DNA from: Tieghemiomyces parasiticus
Lineage: Eukaryota > Kickxellomycota > Dimargaritomycetes > Dimargaritales > Dimargaritaceae
Assembly: GCA_027575765.1 (NCBI GenBank)
Contig: JANBPT010000336.1
Span: forward strand, 1 to 43,382
Length of the DNA: 43,382 bases
Direction: 5' to 3'
A program made the position numbers and the translations under genes. Of the stretch, positions 30,282 to 40,810 are shown piece after piece (positions within the stretch are counted from its first letter, which is position 1; every line of letters begins with the position of its first letter). Under the pieces are notes generated by a model. The model saw nothing but the letters and a program-made list of their open reading frames with translations, made no database searches and was not told the DNA's origin.

Positions 30282-32608
30282 ATGACTAGTACTCCCCAGC
30301 CCACCGACGTACGGGACCTTCGGGCGTACATGCAAACCCTGCCGGAGATACAATCCGCCGACCGCCGCCATTCCCTCTACGCGGACCTGCACCAGACCCG
30401 CCAGACGAATCTCCAGGCCTACCAGACGAATGTCTACATCTGGAGGCGCATCATACTCCACGCCGCCGAGCAAGGGTGGCTCGCCGGGGACCTGGTGCGG
30501 TCCTCTAGCATTCCCACCGAGGCTGCCGGGTTCCCCTCGGCCGTCGCAGCGTCCCGGCTCACCTTCACAGCCGTCAGCCTCGAGCACCTGATGGTTTACG
30601 ACGGCGATGCACCCCTCGGACTATTAGCGGTTGTGGTAAGCATTTGCGTAGCTGGCCCCTACTGAAACTCTGAGCGCCTGAGTTGAGTTATGTGCTTAAT
30701 TGGGTATGGTGTCCACCGATACCACCGCTCGAACCTAACCAATCGACAACGTGCCCCTTGGCCACTCATCACAGAAAGAACTAGAGCATTCCGGTGAGGT
30801 CATGAGCCTACCGGATTTTCGAGCCACTCCCGCCGCGCGGTGGTCCTCCTGGTTTTTCGACAAGTTGGTATCGGGCCCGTTGATGTGGGGACTCCAACAA
30901 TTGAGCATCGTCGAGGAGCCTGACCCGCTCAGTCAGACGTGGGGTACCGATGGCGCGGCCCCGGTCAGCAAGGCCCGGTCCCTCCCCTACGTGATCCTTT
31001 CGCTAGTCAAGGTAGGTAGACTATGAATCATCTGAGCTCCCTTAGCTAGACGCAGGTTACGGTGTTTTCGTTAGCTTCCGAGTGTAATGCAAAATCACTA
31101 ATGTCCCTACGCCTTGTACTACCTCCCTCCGGCTACGCGCCCTGGATTCCGTAGCGAACCGGCGAAGCCATCGTCGTCCAGCAGCGCAAGGAATGCAGCT
31201 ACGTTGTGACTGATAACCTCATGGTATTAAGCACGTTCCGTCGGCGTTTCTATTGCTGCCTTCCCGGCAACCAGAAACACGGTGGTGGTCAGAAACAAGG
31301 TAAGTACACGGAACACCACCGGTCCAATCTAAATCTGCAAAAAAAGGAAGGGGGCTTCGAACGATAGCCACGCAGCGTATGGCGTCTGGTCTACACCTAC
31401 CGTGATTGTTGCGAGGGTATTAACGATCTACCCAGAAATCTTTGACGCTGATGCAAAAGCAGATGAACCTCTTATGGCCGAGGCCGACGCTGGCATCCTA
31501 CTCCAGTACCTAGAGCGCGATCTCCGCGCCATTGTGACCCAGCGGGACGCGAAGGGCCTTGTGGTAAGTTCCAACCTAACCCTTGATGCAGCCTGGATTT
31601 TGTGGTAATTCACTGCCCGTCCTGCACGCATTCCCCAATAGTTCATCATTCATCTTTACAGCACCACTCACGCACCACCTACCCATCCCTCCCTCGCTGT
31701 GGCCACCGTAACCTCCCTCCCCCCTTCCCGACCTCTAGACCCTAATCAAGTTCATCGATCCCGAGGCAGAGGAAGCCACCACTATCAGTGACATTGACCT
31801 GGGAATTGTCCATGTGCTTAACTTCCAGGCGGCACTGGGAAAACAGATCGCAGCGTTAGAGGCGCGGTTGGCCGAGATGGACGGTCTGGCGCGGACCGCG
31901 CTCCAGCGGAAGCAAAAGTCGCAGGCCCTGGCCTACCTGCGTATCAAAAAGGATGTGACTGATAGCTACCTGCCGGCACGCATGACCGCCTTGGAAAACG
32001 TCAGCCAGATCGTGGCGAATATCCAGAGCGCTGGTTCGGACGCCGAAATCTTGCGGGCCTACCGAACCGGGGCCGCAGCACTGCGCGGTGTCCTGGGTCG
32101 CCACGACCTTCAGCCGGATAAGGTGGAGAAGGCGTTCGATGAGGTGCAGCAGGCCTTTGACCAATACCAGGAGGTTGACGATGCCATCCAGCTGGGTATG
32201 CAGACGGTCACGGATACTGCGGGGTCAATGGGTGCTGCGGGAGACACGGAAGAGGATGTCCAGTTGGAACGGGAACTGGCGGCGCTGGTCGGTCAGAGCG
32301 AACTCATACCGGAGCTCGAGCAATTGCCAGAGTCCGAGAAGATGGATACGCCGCACGAAGCGGCAGAGTTCAGCCGGAGAAAGACCGGGGAGGCAGCGGC
32401 TACAGATCGCGTGGAGTCGTCGGATAAATCAGCCACTGCTAGTAAGGCCTCCCTGTTGGCTGCCGCCCCGGCGGTACCGGCCACAAAACCCCCATTGTCG
32501 GATAAAGAAACAGCCCGGCCTAACCGAGTTCCGTCACGAGGGGAGGAGGAGGAGAATGAGAAACAAATACTGGCAGTGGAAAAAGGCGAACGGGCTCCGG
32601 CCGAGTAA
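30282..32608 (+). CDS. chm7: ESCRT-III-like protein Chm7/CHMP7
   Basis: Five exons in frame: 30282-30635, 30775-31011, 31155-31299, 31436-31563 and 31739-32608, giving 577 aa. Donors are GTAAGC, GTAGGT, GTAAGT and GTAAGT; acceptors are CACAG, GTAG, CCCAG and CTCTAG. The N-terminal half (1-288) fits the tandem winged-helix region of CHMP7, ending with L-L-Q-Y-L-E-R-D joined to T-L-I-K-F. The Snf7 core starts near 314 with L-N-F-Q-A-A-L-G-K-Q-I, continues through L-A-Y-L-R-I-K-K (basic helix alpha1/2) and ends near 445 with F-D-E-V-Q-Q-A-F. The tail is acidic then Lys/Glu-rich, with L-E-Q-L-P (about 480) as a possible MIT-interacting motif. CHMP7 is recruited by LEM-domain proteins to seal or survey the nuclear envelope (family knowledge). 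Exon 3 has a second potential donor at its ATG-GTATT, but family alignment favours reading through it. Confidence 0.9.
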
Positions 32609-32692
32609 CCACCGATATATGTTCGTGATGGGCAAGGTACTGGCGAGTACTGCCACATTTATACAATCAGCGCCCATCCCAATAATTATCAT

Positions 32693-32698
32693 AATAAA
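32693..32698 (+). terminator. Poly(A) signal AATAAA of chm7
   Basis: AATAAA lies 85 nt after the chm7 stop and before the ctf8 start at 32887. Confidence 0.55.
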
Positions 32699-32886
32699 CC
32701 CTATAATTGTGACGCATATGCCAGCTAGCACCAAATCAATGAGGGGGTATATCCCAGGGCCTTACTTGGGATGAGCCCTTTTGGAGGTACACAAATGCAC
32801 GACATGAAGACTTTTTGGCAATCCACCGCTCACCTTTCCAGCATTCAAAAGTCTTGAGTCCACCCCCTTCCCTGACCATTCGCACC

Positions 32887-33443
32887 ATGGTCAACCTGCC
32901 CATCGTCATCCGCAGCGCCGCACTGCCCGAAGGCCCGACCGGCGTGGCACATTCGCAATACTTTATCGTCGAGCTTCAGGGAGGCCTACAGACCCAGCTG
33001 CCGTCTCTCGCCGGTCAGGAAGTCGGCCGGCTCATCGTCGATCCGGACCTCAAATCAGTAAGTCGCACTCCCTTCCCCTCTTAAATTCCGGCTGGGCGCA
33101 ACTCCCAGCGATGCCCAACTGGGCTGCACATCAGACCCGGCAGGTTATACGGTCCCTGACCATGTATAAATAGTAACATCAAAGCGCCTGAACCCCGTTA
33201 TTTATTTCTGTGCTATCCGGGGGTGGCCAGGGAAGCGCCGCGCAGTTTATCATTGGCCAGCACCAGCTTCACGGCCGGGTGGAGAGGCTGAAACGACCGC
33301 TGGCTTACATGGAGCCTGTGCGGGCCACCGAGAGCGCCGTGGCGCACTACGCGGTCAACCAGGTTATCCGGTACCGCGTGCTTTTCAAAGACCGTCCGTT
33401 CCTGATCCTCAAGCCCACTAATGCGGCCCCTGCGACAATTTAA
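32887..33443 (+). CDS. ctf8: Ctf8, subunit of the Ctf18 alternative clamp loader
   Basis: Two exons in frame, 32887-33057 and 33231-33443, giving 127 aa (human CTF8 is 121). Donor GTAAGT, acceptor GGCCAG. Visible family blocks are Y-F-I-V-E-L-Q-G near residue 25, G-x-E-V-G-R-L near 46, then directly after the splice F-I-I-G-Q-H-Q-L-H-G-R-V (human L-I-V-G-H-H-I-L-Y-G-K-I), L-K-R-P-L-A, Y-x-V-N-Q-V-I and L-F-K-D-R-P near the end. Ctf8 and Dcc1 join Ctf18-RFC, which loads PCNA and supports sister-chromatid cohesion in the nucleus. The gene starts 278 bp after chm7 on the same strand, with a CGCACCATGG start context and a C/T-rich leader. The intron contains TATAAATA, probably by chance. Confidence 0.93.
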
Positions 33444-33548
33444 AGGCCGCAGTGGTGGTAATGTGGGGGGAGGGAACGATTGGGGCTTTGGAAAGCTCTT
33501 TCCTTGTCTGGGAACCCGTCCTCCGTCGAGTGCAAGTGAGTTTTGTAT

Positions 33549-33554
33549 AATAAA
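33549..33554 (+). terminator. Poly(A) signal AATAAA of ctf8
   Basis: AATAAA lies 106 nt after the ctf8 stop codon. Confidence 0.55.
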
Positions 33555-33678
33555 GGTGCCGCTCGCTTCCAGGCCCAGTCCTATCGGTCGTCAGTAATTG
33601 AGAACCAATATTAATTGCCCACTCTGAAAGTGTAGCTTTTGGCATGCTACATCCTAACGGGCCACACCATGCTGCAGG

Positions 33679-33686
33679 TATAAAAA
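33679..33686 (+). promoter_or_regulatory. Possible TATA box of mtf1
   Basis: TATAAAAA sits 334 nt before the mtf1 ATG and after the ctf8 poly(A) signal. The distance to the ATG would imply a long leader, so this is tentative. Confidence 0.3.
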
Positions 33687-34019
33687 CGAAAACAGCTGGG
33701 AGTCTAAGATGACACCCAGTGCCTGTTGCCCACAGTAGGCTATTGGTTCACGGGCCGCCCCCTGGTGTCCACTCGACTGGTTCACCAGATCTTTTTACTA
33801 GGTTGAGTAAAGGGCCGGTACTCCTAGTCTTATCAACTCGGGAATTCATAGCCCATGTGCTACCTTTGTACTTCGTCCCAACCCAGACCATTCGCCAGTC
33901 GGCACTAACTTTATCACCTTGGTTCTGTAATGCACAGCCAGACTCCGCTGCCATCCTGATCGGCATTCGAGCACCTTGCATTCCCCACTACCCGACGCCA
34001 GAGTCACTGCAGTGTCACG

Positions 34020-36517
34020 ATGCCACGACCAACGACCATTACGCCAGCCGTCATTGCCAATGCCAAGTTGTCCGCGAAGGCCGTCAGTCGTCGGCTTTTG
34101 GTACAACCAGGTAAGGGCTGGATAGAGAACGCGAGAGAAAGGCAATAATGTAAATATAGCACACTGACAAGAGCAGGGTGGCAGCTGGTGAACCCTCGCT
34201 AGCAGCGCAGAATAATCGAGGTGACTGGATCATTCCAAGGATTCGTCCTGAAGGCCCCCCTCCCTCCCTCGCAGTCACTTGGTTACTGACCGGAAAACTT
34301 GTAATTGTTCAATTGCCGGGTATATCGGGCACACACACATTCTCTCTTTTTTTATTCTTTACCTCACACAGGCTCTGATTATGGCCATACACTGGCCCAG
34401 GGAATTGGCATAAACAACATCAAGGATAAACACATCATCGACTTGTATTCAAGTAAGTAAAAACTGCAGCTTTTGAACGAGAGGTGCTTTGCATAGCCAT
34501 ACCAGACCGCTGTAATACTTGTTCAAAGATAAGGTGCGCCACCTGGTATAAATTCGGCATGGAAGTTATTGTGGTTCGTTTGACTACAGTATATAACACT
34601 TAATCCCATTACCTCCCGCGCCATGACTTCCCCACATCCTATGGTACTAGCCTACGGAGCCTGGTCGGAAATTCTACTAGAATACAACCCGAAAAAGGTG
34701 ATCATGTCCGACTACAAGGAATACGCGGCTCCTCAGGAGGTACGTTTCGGTCTCTAGAACTGGCGGTAGGGAACGGTACCGCTGATGAAATGGGCCAGAA
34801 GCTTGACTGAGTCAGGTTTCGGCGGTCATGATTTGGTGGTGACCACAGGACTAGTCACCCAATGACCTCCTCCCCACACACATATATACACACACATTCT
34901 CTGTTTCGCTTTAACATTTGGTACCATACCGTCCGAACCCCATCATTCCAACGCTTGCCTAGAACCTCATTAAGCGGTTTCCGAAAAAGGTCGCCCGGGT
35001 AAATATGGAAGCCCAAACCGATATCATGTTGAACACGGGTAATTTTGCCTGTCATTTCACGGAGCCTCTCGAACGAACCTATGCTGGTAAGTTCACGAGG
35101 CCATGACTCGTCAACGACCAACTGACACGCTCCGGAGGAGTATGGCAAGGTGTGCCGCTTAGACGGTCGCCAAGTGGAGACAAACCCGCCTCCACCCGGA
35201 CAAAGGCCTAGGAAAACGGATCCTGGGCAGCTGCCAACTGGCACAGCCCTTGGAGAAGCGGCTTAGTTCATGCTGTTTGGTCAGAACTAAAGTGTGTACT
35301 CCGTCACTAACGGACTGCTACTACCCCAACACCCACCTGCCATGTCGATTACCCCGAGCAGAGGAACCCCAACTACTGCTGACAGCCGAGCTACTCCGCA
35401 GTTCCAACCAGACCTTCTGGATGTACAAACTTTTAGAGCAAGCCCTCGACCGGATTGGGCTGTTTACCTATGGCCGGGTGCCCTGCTACTTGTTTATGTA
35501 TTTCGACCAACTGAAGGTAACTAGATTAGTATTCTTCGTTTGGTTTATGTTGCAGGAGAAGCCCCCAAGGTCCAACCTTGGAGTCAAGTACACGTGCCAG
35601 AGAGATGAGCTTACCGAGCATAATCCAGCGCTGCAGCCACCTCCTTGACTTACAAGACTCGCCCTAGGCCAACCTCAGTCTGGACTGTACAATTAACGCG
35701 GCCTGTTCGCTCCACCTGTCTTTCTCTACCAATCATGCCACGGGCCATGTCATATAAGCCGCTTTTCCCCGTAATATCCGTGGCATCGGCCCGCCCTACC
35801 GTGCTTGGAATCCTCGCTAAGGCAGCTGGGACGATAGAACCCACCAGGATCGACTGGAAACGCCTGGTAAATAAGGTCCGTTATTTAGGCATACGCTCGA
35901 ACACTTAAGTTCTGGACCGGCAACCCAAGGGTTGCTTAATGTAGTCGAGTGAGGTATCCACCCTCAGAACATTTTAGATACAGGCTGATGCTCATATGCC
36001 GAGCTGAACAATACTGCCAACCTCTCACAACTCCTAATGCTCCCGTACACTTTGTTGATTTCCCTCTACACCATAGCCCCCTACTGCCAAGCAGAGAGAA
36101 CTATTTCTAACGCGGTTCCAGCCCCACCGGGAACGGAGGATCAATTCCCCCGGCCGGGAATTCTGTGACACCGTCAGTAGAATGCTCACCAAACCAACAG
36201 CACCCTGGGAGACGGCCGTCCAGTAAGTCATTCGGAGAAAAATTGTATAGATAATATATTCGGTACCGGCAGCACTACCGTAATGTTTATATGACCGTAA
36301 TCTCAATCTGGGGCCCCCCTGCTTCTAATCGACATTATGTACTAACCTTGCAGCCAGCATATGACTCCCTTTGGCTCTCACCCATCTTCGCAGCGCACTG
36401 GGGGGTAACGGGCCTTATATCCAATCCCGCGTTGATATCGAGCCGAATAAGAAGGCCTGTGACCTCACGGTGAGCCAATTCGACCAGATAACCCGGGCCG
36501 TTATCGACGCCGAGTAA
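34020..36517 (+). CDS. mtf1: Mitochondrial transcription factor B (MTF1-type, rRNA-dimethylase fold)
   Basis: Eight exons join in frame: 34020-34110, 34372-34452, 34651-34739, 34963-35086, 35362-35516, 35759-35866, 36077-36222 and 36394-36517, giving 305 aa (yeast Mtf1 is 341). Donors are GTAAGG, GTAAGT, GTACGT, GTAAGT, GTAACT, GTAAAT and GTAAGT. The order follows yeast Mtf1: H-I-I-D-L-Y (51-56), W-S-E-I-L-L, P-K-K-V-I-M-S-D (Mtf1 motif for the acidic strand end), L-L-T-A-E-L-L, Y-G-R-V-P-C-Y-L-F-M near 170, a basic S-A-R-P-T-V-L segment, W-K-R-L joined to P-P-T-A-K-Q-R-E-L-F-L, and a C-terminal G-G-N-G-P-Y-I-Q-S-R with D-L-T-V-S-Q-F. The N-terminus is basic and presequence-like. The protein would open mitochondrial promoters with the T7-like RNA polymerase. 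The SAM-binding glycine motif is degenerate (S-T-Y-G-A after D-L-Y), as expected for a non-methylating transcription factor. The boundaries of exons 5-7 are least certain. Confidence 0.82.
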
Positions 36518-36539
36518 CTTGATGGGCGAAAGTGATAAG

Positions 36540-36545
36540 AATAAA
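36540..36545 (+). terminator. Poly(A) signal AATAAA of mtf1
   Basis: AATAAA lies 23 nt after the stop of the reconstructed mtf1 last exon, which supports that exon as the 3' end. Confidence 0.5.
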
Positions 36546-37704
36546 ACCGGGTGGACCCTCATAGCTTTGCAGCACTGTTGCTTTCCTATCTGATGCAACA
36601 GGTGGCAGCATGCCAGGGGAAGTTTTTGCGCTATTAGCCGTACTGCGAAGCTATTAGACCGGCAAAGGAAACATGGTCAAGTTCCTTATCTAGCAACATG
36701 GTTTAAGCGATTATATTACGCTTACCTCATGTAGCCACCTTCGCCCGTCAACAAGGAACATGCACCCCTCCCCAGGTACAAGGCAAGTGTGCACAGATAA
36801 CATCGGGCTCTCATTGGCAAGAACCGCCTCGTCTCATTAATTTCTAACCGATTAGAACTTATCATGGTAAGCATAATTAAACGAGGACAGTATGATGGAC
36901 ATTGGAGGACCATTACGCCTTAGTTTCGAGGTGGTATGACCTGAATTTGCTCGTTTGTTGGTCTAGAATAAGCGGTTAAGTGGTGTTAACACCAATATAA
37001 CATGTACATCTGATAGCGCCTATAATGGCTTTCCACGTGCCTGAACAAATGCAGGAAATCTCCTATACCCAACTTGGACACCGGCTAGCGAAACGGGTCA
37101 AGCTATGCTGCGCAATATCGTGGCCAAAAAATACCCCAGCTTGATTGGACGCGTATTCTCATTTGGACCGGGGCCCTGGTGAGCAGCACGTGCGGGTTAT
37201 GCTACAGCCTCAGGCTGCTGCCTATAAGGGTTGCCTAGCGGGTGCCGTCCCTCTCGATGCACCCGTGGTTCCTGGGGGCACCGGCGCTTTCCAGTAGGGC
37301 TGGATGCGCCGGCTTGAAGGAGTCCGGCCGCCGCTACGCCCTCGCTTTCCCACGGCATACACGGCTAGGGCGACCGACCCCTCGTAGCGCCGGTGGGCAC
37401 CCAGGAGTCCCCCCGGAGGGGCCACATGATCCACGTGGGGTGATGCCCATAAAGTACCGACCAGGAACGGGAGCGGCGGCGGGGCCTACACAACGCCCAC
37501 CTCATGCCACGCCGGCCGCGGTACACAACTGCATATATGTGTGTACCAAGCCGACAAGGAGACGAACGGCGGAACGGGCGGGGCAGGCTGTATGCTGTAT
37601 GCTAATCAGCAGCCAGAAAGGAACTGTCAATTGCACCGCCCCAAGTGCAGGCGCGATGGCCCTCCCAAACCCTCGAGCGGCGGGATGATTGGACACCTGC
37701 GGCC

Positions 37705-37712
37705 TATAAATA
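37705..37712 (+). promoter_or_regulatory. Possible TATA box at the left edge of the pyrimidine-rich region
   Basis: TATAAATA stands within GC-rich DNA just before the composition switches to C/T-rich. It may mark a transcription start whose leader spans the C/T-rich region toward 40553; if so the leader would be 2.8 kb or spliced. Weak evidence. Confidence 0.25.
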
Positions 37713-38265
37713 TGGCCGAGGCGGTCGCACGGCGCCCCGGGCCGCGGTTCCTCTTCTTATCCTTCACACCCTGCTTTTACTCTGTGCCGGGCCGCTCGGC
37801 CCGTCTCTACGTGGCCTTCCCACCTCCCTATGCCCGTCCACTTGTGCCCCGGACCAACTGAACTGTTTTTCTTGCCCTGTCGTCAGCCCGGCCTTTGCTC
37901 GGGGTGGTGCTGGTCGATTTTGGTGTCCCGCTCGTATTCCCGTTTTTCCCCCATTTATTCCTGTCGCTTAGTCGGCCTTCCCTATTACTTTGGGAGTTTT
38001 TACATTCAGGCCCACGTGTTTTCCCACTCTGGTGGGTTGGCCCTGCGCCTGGGCGTGGCTCCACCGTCCCTCCTGCTATCCAGCTATCTGTTCGGGAGCT
38101 ATCCAGCGGAGCTTCCGTTCCACCTGTTACTTACTGTAGCAGGACTGCCGGCTTGCCCTCTGTCACGACAGCACTGCCGTATCTGACTTCGCGCTTTCCT
38201 CTGCCTGGCAGAAAAGCCGGCGCTTGAAGTCTGATCGGGTCAGTGGTCCTTTTCATTCCCGCCAT

Positions 38266-38281
38266 GGGGGGGGGGGGGGGG
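38266..38281. repeat. Homopolymer of 16 G
   Basis: An uninterrupted run of 16 G on the + strand, opposite in sense to the surrounding C/T-rich DNA. It could form a G-quadruplex-like structure or be length-variable. Confidence 0.9.
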
Positions 38282-40552
38282 AAGGGGCTTATTCGTTGTG
38301 TGAATGTACCTGACCCCTGCCTCTTGACATGCCATTCATTGCTGCGCCTCACTCTTCCTTGCCTGCTTCACTCGTCCTTTGACCGGGTTTGGTGCACGCT
38401 AGTTAGCTGTGCTAATTTAGCTATCCAGGTGGTCGTTTCGCTTTCTCAACTACCTTGGAGATACAATCCTCCCTCGCTGCCATTATGGCCGGGGCCTACT
38501 CCCACGGCTTTGCGTGTTCCGTATGACTTCTTTGGATCCCGTTGTCCCTGTGGGCCCTTGCCACAAGGCTTTCCTCCACTTTGCCCTTTGTCGACCCTTC
38601 CGTGACCCGTCGCCTCCGGCTTGCTTATCCGCCTCATCCTCATCCCCCGGTGCCCCGTAGCAGCCACCTGTCTACGGTTCGAACGTCGATGTTCACTTCC
38701 CTATCTCCCGTAGCCGACTATGCAGCGTGCCCTTCCTCTATCCCCTCGCCACTGCTCACCACCCCAGCCTCCCCTCCTCTATCCTTCCTCGGCGCGCCGA
38801 TCCTGCGCTTCTACCGTGTCACTAACCGTTGGTTGTGTGGGCGTCGTCGTGGCTTGTCCTGCCTGGCCTCTAGGCCGTCGATACTGGCTCGCATGCTTTT
38901 TCCCCCCCATCCTCGACCTATTCTCCTCCCATCTTTTCCCACCAATCTGGGCTTTCCTTGTAAACCCCCTACACCGACCCTCTGGACTCTGCCACCTTCC
39001 GCTGGCCTATTTTGCTGTTGTACTCCAAGGCGCTAGTCTCGTCTAGCCCCCTGCCCCTCTACTGGTCGCTTGGTCGCGGATGTGACCTTCCTGAGCATAC
39101 GTTCGCTAACCAGGTGGCAACTCTGCCTCGGCTGGCCCGTCCTCTTGAACCTCTTTTGCTACTCCGCTAGCTGTTTGTTCAACCGCCCCACCCTCTCCTA
39201 ATTTTCGCCCGGGAACCTTCCATTGTACTCTTGTTGTCGCCACTCCATAACCGGTATTTCCTCTCCTCACTTTGTCTACAGTAATTACCCCTCTCCCTTC
39301 CCTGCTCCTGCAGCCACAATTATCCCCACTCGCTGCTATGCAATTGCTTGTAAATAATTAGCTGGTGCTCTAGAGAGGGCGGCCGGCCGATTTTCTGACG
39401 TACCGTTGCCGTCAGTCTTGCCCTTACCCTACCTCCGCATTTTTCCTGATGATGGACACCATAGCTGGAGGTGTCGCAGCTGTCCTTTCCTCATCTAGCG
39501 ACACGCCTGGTCTTATTCAGTGCCCGTTTTCTTCTTGTTTTTGCTAGGGCGGTGTTGGGCCATAGCACGAGGTAATTTAACTCGGCCCGGACGGGTTCGC
39601 AAGATGGGCTGGCACTACGCGTCACGTCGTTTGCCTCATTATCTAATGCTCCCCCCAATAAGAACTCCGACTACCCGCCTCCTTGGGTACTGGACGAGTT
39701 CTATGCCTGTCTTTGGTTTGTCCATTTAAGCGACTTGCCAGTGTGACCTCTTCCTACTACACACTGGTCCGTGGCCTTACCACTCTCAGCCTACCTTCCC
39801 CAGGTGTCTCCGCGATTCCTCCACAGCTATGTGTTTTGTTTCCCGCCCCCTCCCTTCCTGTTTACCCTGGTGAGTGCGACCGCCTTCCCCCCATACTGTC
39901 GAGTGTCAGCGGCTTACACTCTATTTAATCATACCTCCCCAACCTGGACGCCGCCACCGTCTAATCCCAGTTGGTCTCGGCCGTTCCTCCCACCAAACCG
40001 GTTTAAAACCACCATCTGTTCCTGGCCCCACGCCCCTATGTGTACATGCAATTCTCACATAGCTTCTGACCATCCCATTCGTTAGTCTCGCGCTGGAATC
40101 TGACTTGCGTATACGGTACTGAGCCGGCCGGCTGACCAACCAACCCCCCTCCCCCTGTGCCAAAGGACGTGTGGGTCCATGGGGAAGGCTTGGGCGACGG
40201 GCCTCCGCCTCCGTGGGTGGGGTGGCCGCCGACTTTGCGGGCCATCGGCAGCGGCCAAGTCCCTCCCTTCTCCATAGCCCGCGACTCCATCCCAACGGTC
40301 CGCACCGACTAGTCCGACGCCCTCCCGCTCCTTTTCACTTCGCCCTAATCTCCAGTGCCCGGCTATTTTCAAGGTCTTGTTCATCTGCAACCTAGTTCCC
40401 TCCCCCGTCACCCTTTGTGGTCCATGCGAATCCCCTCTCCCGCTACCCACATTAACCGGGCCGAATTGAAGTCCTACCACCGTGTTAGGATCCCTACTTC
40501 GTCTGACTTGCCGCCCCTCGAGCGCCTCGTTCCACCCCCGCCGTCCGTCACC

Positions 40553-40810
40553 ATGGTTGGCCTCCCCGCGTCCCATGGCGCCTCAAATAACAACCACGAC
40601 TTGGAGTCGGAACCAGCCGGGACACACTGCAACCACCTGTGGTGCCATGCTTACCTTCGGTGGAAGCAGGTGCAGCTGGCCGCCGGCCTGCCCGAAGCCG
40701 GCGTCACCCCTCCGCCGCAGTTTTCGGCGGAGGCCCTGGCCGCCATCGTCCGCTGCCAACTCGAACAGAACCAGCAGCTCCGACAGACGCTGGATCAGAC
40801 AACTCGCTAG
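40553..40810 (+). CDS. Small uncharacterised protein (85 aa)
   Basis: ATG at 40553 in an excellent context (TCACCATGG), preceded by the C/T-rich sequence that precedes most starts in this window; the frame is open further upstream to 40355, but that part is Pro/Ser/Arg-rich and leader-like. The product has a polar N-terminus, a Cys/His cluster (T-H-C-N-H-L-W-C-H, about residues 24-32) followed by A-Y-L-R-W-K-Q-V, a short Pro-rich turn, and a Gln-rich C-terminal helix (about 55-85) that could be a coiled coil. Alanine and leucine codons end mostly in G or C, as in the confirmed genes here. I do not recognise the family. A metal-binding role of the Cys/His cluster is possible but unproven, and missed exons cannot be excluded. 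Confidence 0.5.
   Translation: MVGLPASHGASNNNHDLESEPAGTHCNHLWCHAYLRWKQVQLAAGLPEAGVTPPPQFSAEALAAIVRCQLEQNQQLRQTLDQTTR

Larger units (their letters stand above)
33444..34019. other. Spacer between ctf8 and mtf1
   Basis: 576 bp with AATAAA at 33549-33554 for ctf8 and a TATAAAAA at 33679-33686 that could serve mtf1. No further gene is seen; the 131-codon ORF at 33719-34114 crosses the mtf1 first exon in another frame and looks spurious. Confidence 0.55.
36518..40552. other. 4-kb spacer, right part strongly pyrimidine-rich on the + strand
   Basis: It holds the mtf1 poly(A) signal (36540-36545), a mixed-composition segment to 37.15 kb, a GC-rich segment (37.18-37.7 kb), a TATAAATA at 37705-37712, then about 2.8 kb (37.72-40.5 kb) rich in C and T on the + strand, including a run of 16 G at 38266-38281. 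ORFs up to 164 codons occur on both strands but show low-complexity Pro/Ser/Leu or Arg/Gly translations expected of C/T-rich DNA. I take it as a long promoter/leader region for the gene at 40553. Confidence 0.5.

Noticed and set aside
30721..30770. tRNA-like A and B boxes on the minus strand (TGGCCAAGGGG and GGTTCGAGC words)
   Set aside because: The two boxes are far too close, no acceptor stem pairs, and the site lies in a chm7 intron.
32088..32774. 228-codon plus-strand ORF rich in Arg, Ser and Trp
   Set aside because: Out-of-frame shadow of the last chm7 exon.
35556..35648. Extra mtf1 exon after TTGCAG at 35555
   Set aside because: In frame but runs to a stop after 30 codons with no donor; joining exon 5 directly to 35759 gives the expected family order.
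38542..39036. 164-codon Pro/Ser/Leu-rich ORF in the pyrimidine-rich tract
   Set aside because: Low-complexity translation expected from C/T-rich DNA; overlapping ORFs of similar length occur in other frames.
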